60,000 bases of DNA from Zygnema cylindricum (lineage: Eukaryota > Streptophyta > Zygnematophyceae > Zygnematales > Zygnemataceae). The notes beneath the pieces were generated by a model. It saw nothing but the letters and a program-made list of their open reading frames with translations, had not been told where the DNA came from and ran no database searches. Where the stretch lies: the NCBI GenBank assembly GCA_037447655.1, contig JBBHKE010000836.1:312001-372000 (forward strand), given 5' to 3'. The position numbers and the translations under genes were made by a program. Positions within the stretch are counted from its first letter, which is position 1, and every line of letters starts with the position of its first letter. Shown here piece by piece: positions 53,947-60,000 of the stretch.

Positions 53947-54381
53947 ATGAATTCCGTTGAGAAATTTCAAGTAAATTTGGATTTTTATGAGGAGGATGAA
54001 ATTAAGAAATTTCCGAACATTGGAGATTCGGAATCCGATGAGGAACCGATTCTTAATTCTCGGAAAAAGATAATTGAAAAATTGGATGATGTTGAATTTG
54101 AAAAGAAGAGTCAAGGAACTTCGGATTCTCGTGTGCCTTCGAACATTCGGAAATCACAAAGCTCTAAATCGAGCTCTAAATCAAGTGAGAAGGAAATTCA
54201 ATCCGAGGAGGAGAAAGAAGATGAGCCAATTTTAAGGAGGAGCTCTCGGATTACGAGGGGGAAGAAACCGAAAAACTTTCTTATGATCGAAAAGGAGATA
54301 ATACATCAAATTCTCATTATTTCCTTTCCGATGCTAAGGAGACCGAGTTTCTTTTGTAGCAATCACTTACGGAGAATATGA
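53947..54381 (+). pseudogene. Integrase-RT linker remnant of element D
   Basis: A 144-codon frame: acidic and Ser/Lys-rich, then EPILRRSSRITRGKKPKNFL. The R-R-S-x-R pattern marks the end of the copia linker just before RT. A frameshift at about 54290 and a TAG at 54357 separate it from the RT frame. The ATG is not necessarily a real start. Confidence 0.65.
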
Positions 54382-55182
54382 GCGGCGACCCTCAATCTTA
54401 TGGCAAGGCGAGGAAGTCGGCCGATTGGGAAAGTAAGTGGAAACCGGCGTGGGAAAAAGAGTTTAACTCGGTGGTTGATAATCGTACTTTTGAGGAGGTG
54501 AAATTACCGGAGGGGAAAAAAGCGATTGACGCAAAATGGATATTTAAGACGAAGACTGGAGCTTCGGGTGAAATCATTAAGTACAAGGCGAGGCTCGTTT
54601 GTAAGGGCTTCCAACAACGTGAGGGAGTTGATTTTAATGAAACATATGCCCCCGTGGTGAAATTCGACTCACTACGAATTATTATGGCACTCGCAGCATC
54701 GGGGAAGAAGCACGTTCATCAAATGGACGTTGAAACTGCGTTCTTGAACGGAGAATTGGAGGAAGAGGTGCATGAAGGTACCGGAAGGCGTGACTCCTTC
54801 GCAGGAAGGAAATGTATGGCGTCTGCGAAAATCACTATACGGGTTGAAGCAAGCGCCACGCACGTGGTATTTGCGACTTCATCAAGTACTATTGAAGTTT
54901 GGTTTTGTACGGACTACGTCCGATTCCGGAGTTTACGTAAAAGGTAAAGGAGTTGACCAAATTATATTTTATGCTTACGTTGATGATTTCTTAATGGTAT
55001 GCGACAGGTTAGAGCGCATTAATGAGTTAAAACGTTACCTTGGATTACACTTCAAAGTGACGGATCTTGAAGAAGTACAATATATTTTGGGGATCGAAGT
55101 GATTCGCGACAAAGAAGGAAATATCAAATTAAGTCAAGCACAATATTGCAAGGAGATTCTGGAGCGGTTTTTTAATTAGCGA
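54378..55182 (+). pseudogene. Reverse transcriptase of element D
   Basis: Two frames joined by a frameshift at about 54775. First: GDPQSYGKARKSADWESKWK, KAIDAKWIFKTKTGASGEII, YKARLVCKGFQQREGVDFNE, HQMDVETAFLNGELEEEVH. Second: VWRLRKSLYGLKQAPRTWYL, IFYAYVDDFLMVCDRLERIN, YILGIEVIRDKEGNIKLSQA. The YVDD box is intact. Sequence stops at ILERFFN. Confidence 0.85.
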
Positions 55183-55289
55183 CGCGAAACCGCTTTCTAC
55201 GTCGTTGGATGCGAATCTTTACTTTCGTAAGTTCGAAGAAGAAGATTCTGTCATCGTACAATTAATTTTGGAATTACGTTTACTTCGAG

Positions 55290-55735
55290 TACAAAATCTT
55301 TAAAGTGCTTTGGATATTGTGACGCGGATTGGGGCGGAGATTTTGATTCTGGTAAATCGACGCCCGGTTACGCTTTTATTATTGGAGGGATCGCAATTTC
55401 GTGGAGTTCTAGATTACAACCTACAATTGCGTTGAGTTCTACAAAATCCGAATATATGGCCGCGTGACATGCATCGAAGGCCTCTATTTGGATAAAGGAG
55501 ATTTTACTTGAGTTGGGAGTTACAATTCGTTGTATGACGATTTACTCTGACAGCATGAGTTCTATGGCGTTAGCAAAAAATCCGGTGTTTCACAAGAGGA
55601 CCAAACACATTCGGATTCAGTGGCACTTTGTCAGAGATTTGGTCGCTGCAAACGAGATTTCGTTTTCATACGTATCGACAAAAGAGGAGGCGGCAGATTT
55701 GCTGACGAAAAACTGCCACGCATTATGTATTTGAG
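55290..55735 (+). pseudogene. RNase H part of element D
   Basis: GYCDADWGGDFDSGKSTPGY, ALSSTKSEYMAA, a TGA, then open to 55734: SDSMSSMALAKNPVFHKRTK, HIRIQWHFVRDLVAANEISF, STKEEAADLLTKNC. The connection between RT and RNase H (usually about 80 codons) is missing at 55183-55290. Confidence 0.83.
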
Positions 55736-55799
55736 AGAGGGCGACCGAAACTTGGACTATGTTGAGGAGTTTTGGCGATTCCGACAATAAGAGGGGGAT

Positions 55800-56157
55800 T
55801 GTTGGGATATTGTCATTTTCGCGACATTTCGCGAAGAGTCATACCAATATTGTATTGTTGACGTGAAGTACCACGTCATCGTACGAAATGTACGATCACG
55901 TTTCGCGGTACTATTTGAAACGTCCGCGAACGAAACATACTATTTCGTTTCGCGTCACTTTATGTTTTCGTGGGCAGGTGTCATTTTTGTTTTTACGTGC
56001 AGGTGAGTTATTTCGTGTGCAGGTGTTCATTTCGTGCGTATGCACGAAACTTCTCTTTTGTAGTTTCGCTTTCTAGAAGGAGAAGGCGTGTACGCCTTCC
56101 TTCGTGGAAATTTCTTCTCAATGCTCTTTGCCAGGAAGGAGATGGAAGATTACCGCA
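55800..56157 (+). repeat. 3' LTR of element D
   Basis: Begins TGTTGGGATATTG after the purine tract GAGGGGGAT and ends TTACCGCA. The next bases ATGCT also follow the 5' LTR, so the exact end is uncertain by five bases. Confidence 0.84.
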
Positions 56158-56920
56158 ATGCTAGCTTTGGTTGTCACCTATGTAAGCTAGTTAGAGAAGG
56201 TATATAGTCTGCAGACTACTGCTGCATAAATTAATCTTTTTGAGTAAGAGATTGAAAGAGAGAGAAGAGAGGTGAAAGATGAGATGATGTAAAAAAGGCT
56301 TTGGCCAAAAACACCTATAAACCTTTTTGGCTGAATTTTCTTTTTATCTATGAGCTTCTGCTGTGTATGAAGTAAGTGTATCTTGTGAATTCTCTGTGAG
56401 TTAATTTTTTGATTATTTATTTCAAAGATCCTACAATATCGGTGATCACACGTGAAATATTAAAAAATCATAAATTGTCGTCTGCACGATTTGGAAAACG
56501 GAACTTTTAACTTTGCGTGGTTACTAAGCCGTTATTTGAAGCCACAATGACAAATTTTGTACCATAAATCTTGTATAAGGATGGATTGGCACAAATCGTA
56601 TGTAACTCTATTTAATGTTTTGCGTAAATTATTGTGAATAACAATAAGTTATCTATATACCTATATCAGCGTAAAGGAAAAAATAGTGCTATCAAGATTA
56701 TTTAAGGTTCAAGGGCTAAAATTTAGCAGCACCGATATTTTGTTATTTACTCTAATTACAATATACGATGTAGGGAATGCTATGTTCGATAATCTACGCA
56801 TAATTTTATTTCACAATTCAAATAAAACCACATTAATTTGTTGTTGTTGTGATGTTGATCTTTATATTACCAATACAGGCATCTATTTTGTGTACAATCG
56901 GGGTATCGGGGTATAGACAG
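56158..56920. other. AT-rich DNA left of the candidate exon
   Basis: No TE protein and no host protein is recognised. If 56921-57220 is an exon, the sequence just before it, ending TATAGACAG, would be intron with an AG acceptor. Confidence 0.35.
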
Positions 56921-57220
56921 TGCTTCAAAGTTTGGGCCGTTGAAATTTGCAGCGTTTTAAAGAAGGATTTTGGAAATGTGAAATTGCTTATTGGCGTTGC
57001 ACCGAATGCTCTCGTGTACTTTCTAGCAGTGTTTCATCCCCAATTTTCGATTGGCTTTCTGCGACGTCACATGTTTCAACCTCCAAAAGAGTTTGATGGT
57101 AAGCGGGCGAAAACGAAATTGGGATTCGAGTACATAGAGGCGGAAAAAAGTGTAGTGGATACGGCAAATTCGATCATAGACGTAGGACTTATTAAACTTT
57201 CCACGAATGGGAAAAAGTAA
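56921..57220 (+). CDS. Possible last exon of an extended SDR (NAD(P)-dependent epimerase/reductase-like) gene
   Basis: An open frame of 100 codons ends in TAA at 57218-57220. The pattern VEICSVLKKDFGN...GVAPNALVYFLAVFHPQFS and FDGKRAKTKLGFEYIEAEKS, then VVDTANSIIDVGLIK, resembles the C-terminus of dihydroflavonol reductase / cinnamoyl-CoA reductase-like extended SDRs: an alpha helix, a Pro-rich turn, and a K/R-A-x-x-x-L-G motif followed by a helix with DT. The Rossmann NAD-binding part and YxxxK would be in upstream exons not found here. The acceptor at 56920 is a guess; the frame is open further upstream to about 56849. It has no stops, unlike the TE genes. It could be a pseudogene exon. Confidence 0.4.
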   Translation, partial: CFKVWAVEICSVLKKDFGNVKLLIGVAPNALVYFLAVFHPQFSIGFLRRHMFQPPKEFDGKRAKTKLGFEYIEAEKSVVDTANSIIDVGLIKLSTNGKK

Positions 57221-60000
57221 CCTTTGTAAGCCCATGAATGTATAAGGCAAGACTAAAATTGCGAAGGTTAAGAGACTTAAATATCACTTGTTTCAGAGTA
57301 AAATATGCTAATAGTGCAAAATGATAGACGTTTTATTTTAAAATTTGTTGTTACCTCCAACGTGTCAAAGTATTTATCTACATTATGTTTTATAGCCTCT
57401 GGAGCTAAAGAATTTATAGGATGTTCGAATGTAAATATGGATTATATGTTATAGAATTCAAATGTGATTGGCTTACATGCCATTGTTTGTTGGGGCAAAT
57501 ACATTAGCAAATCATATCCAGATTTTAAGAAACTTATGGAATTGGAGATGCATCTATCTCACGTATTTTTCAACAACTCTCTGTCGCAAAAAAAGGAAAA
57601 ACTACAACATGTATGATTTACACCGAAATTGGACTGATCAGTATGAGCTGGTTATGATAGAGTGCAAAATTTATTCCTATTTTGAGGAACAAACACTTTC
57701 CTGTGATACAATATTCACAGCTGAGTGTGAGCCGAGACTGATATAATCCATAGTTATGGTTCAATCCACAATTAATAATATTCACTCCTACCAAGCCACA
57801 TTGTGATCCAATCATTATGTTGGTATCATTAACGATCGAAATATGTTCCTTTAATGTAGTATAGGTACGAGTTGATCAGTGTCAAACACTAATTTAGGCA
57901 GTTATTAAATAATGTAGTGTATGAAATGTGCAAATGTTTTATTGGCGTTAAGTCATTCAGCCAACATAGAGTTAATAACACAATTCGTTTCTTTATACTA
58001 CACTGATGGTGATTCACATTGTATCGCTATTGGTGTTAGACACACTAATTTGGCGCCCCTAAATTTTAACCCACAAACCTAGCATAGAATGAATGATTAT
58101 ATTTTTCCTTTGTGTTACTATATTATGGTTTAATTAGTGTCAACTTCCCTAGCTTGGATTGTCTTTTAACATTGTAATGTGCGAAATGTGTCAGTCCGTA
58201 CTAAAACAGAAAAGTGCAGAAAAGTGTTCCATAACGGCGTCAATGCGGGAATGTGAGCGCTTCAATGAGGGAAAGCGCACTCATATTTCACTCATAGAAA
58301 TAAAGAAGTGGGAAAACCGCGCGAGCTTGTTCTCACATGTTCAAAAGTCGACTATGTGAATAGAGACTATATCAGCTATTATATGGATATGTGTAAACAA
58401 ATTAGTGTTAGACATATAAATTAGCATATTATTTTGTTGGCGTTCGGCCTTTGAACCCAAAATAGAGTTAATATTACTTTTTTTTTCTTTACTCTAATAA
58501 CTTCTTTACACTAACAGCGAGTCACTTTGTATTCTTTCAGAATGGTAAGAAAAGTTAATGGAAGGGCCACTAACGAATCCAAATAGGCTGATGAAACATT
58601 GTTACACGTGTATAAATGTAAAATTTGAAAGTATCTAAGGGGTTCTTCCTAGACACAATTGAAACCAAACCATATCATTTCTAAAAAATGAAGGATAACA
58701 CTAGCAAGTTATAAGAAAATAAGGAGCTCTTCAGGTAGTCTAAGATATAGAACTTGAGTTTGCCATTTGATTGCACTAAGATGCCATTTAATGAACCGAA
58801 CAAATTGTGATAACAATAGGCATGGATCGCCTTTTAAAGTTTGTGGCTGTAATATTTCTGTTGCAAGCCGACCCGTACTCTAAACTGTCTATATGTGGGT
58901 GGACATGAACATGTTTTCATGTATGTAACATTTTTGTAGTTTCTTGATGTCCAAGGTCGTGGTTCACATTTCCACATTATCAAGAGAAGGTTATGTTTGT
59001 ACATTGTGACATCAATTTATAGTGTTATCGCAACACATCACTTTCTGAATTTTATGACTGGTGGTAATATATTGGTTTGTAAATGTTGCCTTATTGGTTT
59101 TCGAGAAAAATATTGATTCATGACTTTGATTTTGGACAATTGGCTTTGAAGTTACTCGTATAACTATTTTCAAAAGATTTTGGAACTTATTAGTGTTTAT
59201 CGTGTGCACTTTGCTTTACTTACAATGTCCACCAAAATTAGTAGACTAAGTCTAGTTTTTTCCCATCAATACTAAATAGAGAAAATATGCACCATCCGTT
59301 GATTAAAAGTGAAAGGATTGATACTAAACTCAGAGCTCACTAATAAAAAATTATAGCAGCAGAAGCATTCAGAAAAGAAAAACATTGAATCAACATTGAA
59401 GAGACATTTCAAAATAATTCTCACATTAATACAAAACCGAAATTACAATTTCTCTTCTATCTCTTCTATTCCTCCATATATATCTCCAATTGATCGTTGA
59501 TTGATTTTACACAAGTCCATGGTTTCCCTTAAATAACACACTAGCCATGGCGCGGCACGTATAATCCTGCGCCGCCAAGAAACCTCTAGAAATCTGCCAC
59601 ATGTCCGCAAGAAACCTCTAGAAATCTGCCACATGTCCGCAGATTAGACAGAACACTCTAAATTTCACTAAGTACTCAAACATTGCTAAACTTTTGATAC
59701 ATTCTAGAAAGTACAGTTCATTGAAATCGAACCGATTCCGAGAGCGTACGATTCTTTCAATGAATCGTAACAAAAAGTATGCATTAGATTATGGATTGGC
59801 AATAATATCATGTAACAAGGTCCACACTGATTATTTATTTTTTTCGCTGGACCACTCCACTTTTAGTATTCACTCGTTTTCTAAAAACAGTTGCCATCTC
59901 TTAAACTTGAAATATCTAAGGATATTTTTTGGTTGCAAGAAAACAAAATCGGTCTATTTAGGATGCAAAAATTCATCTCAAAATGTGAGATGGAAAAAAC
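57221..60000. other. AT-rich DNA without recognisable genes
   Basis: Short frames (for example 57468-57746) have no recognisable domain. Two diverged direct copies of a ~100-bp segment occur at about 57935-58025 and 58430-58530 (ATTGGCGTT / TTGGCGTTC ... ATAGAGTTAATA). A perfect 32-bp tandem duplication is at 59577-59640. No LTR or transposase similarity is seen. Confidence 0.4.
59577..59640. repeat. Perfect 32-bp tandem duplication
   Basis: Two identical adjacent units begin AAGAAACCTCTAGAAATCTG (59577-59608 and 59609-59640). No divergence between them, so it is recent. Confidence 0.9.

Larger units (their letters stand above)
52609..56157 (+). mobile_element. Copia element D, short LTRs, lacks gag and integrase
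   Basis: LTRs at 52609-52965 (357 bp) and 55800-56157 (358 bp) start TGTTGGAATATTG / TGTTGGGATATTG and end TTACCGCA. A purine-rich GAGGGGGA tract precedes the 3' LTR. The internal 2.8 kb holds only a linker remnant, RT and part of RNase H. Between 5' LTR and linker is low-complexity DNA. No primer-binding site is recognised. The flanks do not form a clear target duplication. Protein sequence differs strongly from the other copia elements here, so it is a separate lineage. Confidence 0.83.

Noticed and set aside
52604-56162. Target duplication around element D
   Set aside because: ACTCT (left) and ATGCT (right) differ at two of five bases, and ATGCT also follows the 5' LTR internally.
57468-57746. 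92-codon frame in the right flank
   Set aside because: No domain, no codon bias visible, AT-rich context; not distinguishable from chance.

Overview
The window looks like nuclear DNA of a green-lineage eukaryote, probably a land plant with a large, repeat-rich genome. Almost everything is LTR-retrotransposon sequence in nested layers, plus one broken PIF/Harbinger transposase and, at the right edge, one candidate host-gene exon. The green-lineage guess rests on two primer-binding-site clues: a Ty3/gypsy relic uses TGGTATCA (3' end of plant-type initiator tRNA-Met), and the copia elements carry GTTATGGGCCCACC, which fits the plant-type anticodon arm. The species cannot be named.

Layout. 1-2944: 3' part of a copia element P (+) with a truncated LTR of family LTR1. 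2945-6086: a decayed Ty3/gypsy relic Q (-). 7080-19262: copia element A (-), split in its gag by full-length copia element B (-, 11587-17495, LTR2), with a 5-bp target duplication. A shares its 5' LTR with the tail of a second copy (A0, 19263-19980), so A0 and A form a tandem dimer. 21550-22195 and 36291-36545: two halves of one Harbinger transposase pseudogene, separated by copia element F (+, 22196-36290, LTR3). F's 5' LTR is itself split by copia element E (-, 22704-29169), and a solo LTR H (29629-30811) sits at F's LTR/PBS junction. 36637-44150: copia element I (+), whose reverse transcriptase is split by an antisense solo LTR J (40568-41751). 44151-46057 and 46857-48252: two related, oppositely oriented elements N and M of unknown type. 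46189-51025: copia element L (-), with M inside its 3' LTR. 51026-52608: tail of copia element O (-). 52609-56157: a different, short-LTR copia element D (+) lacking gag and integrase. 56158-60000: non-TE-like DNA with a possible last exon of an extended short-chain dehydrogenase/reductase gene.

How the genes would have worked. Each copia copy has the order gag (zinc knuckle) - protease - integrase - reverse transcriptase - RNase H. Stops and frameshifts break every copy, so none is autonomous now. B is the best preserved, keeping YVDD and the integrase D-D-E residues.

Most interesting observation. In five elements from three LTR families the primer-binding site is complementary to the anticodon arm of initiator tRNA-Met (half-tRNA, hemivirus-type priming), not to its 3' end. 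The ATG inside this site, which would pair with the CAU anticodon, is also in frame with the conserved start of Gag. In LTR1 and LTR2 the open frame extends back into the LTR.
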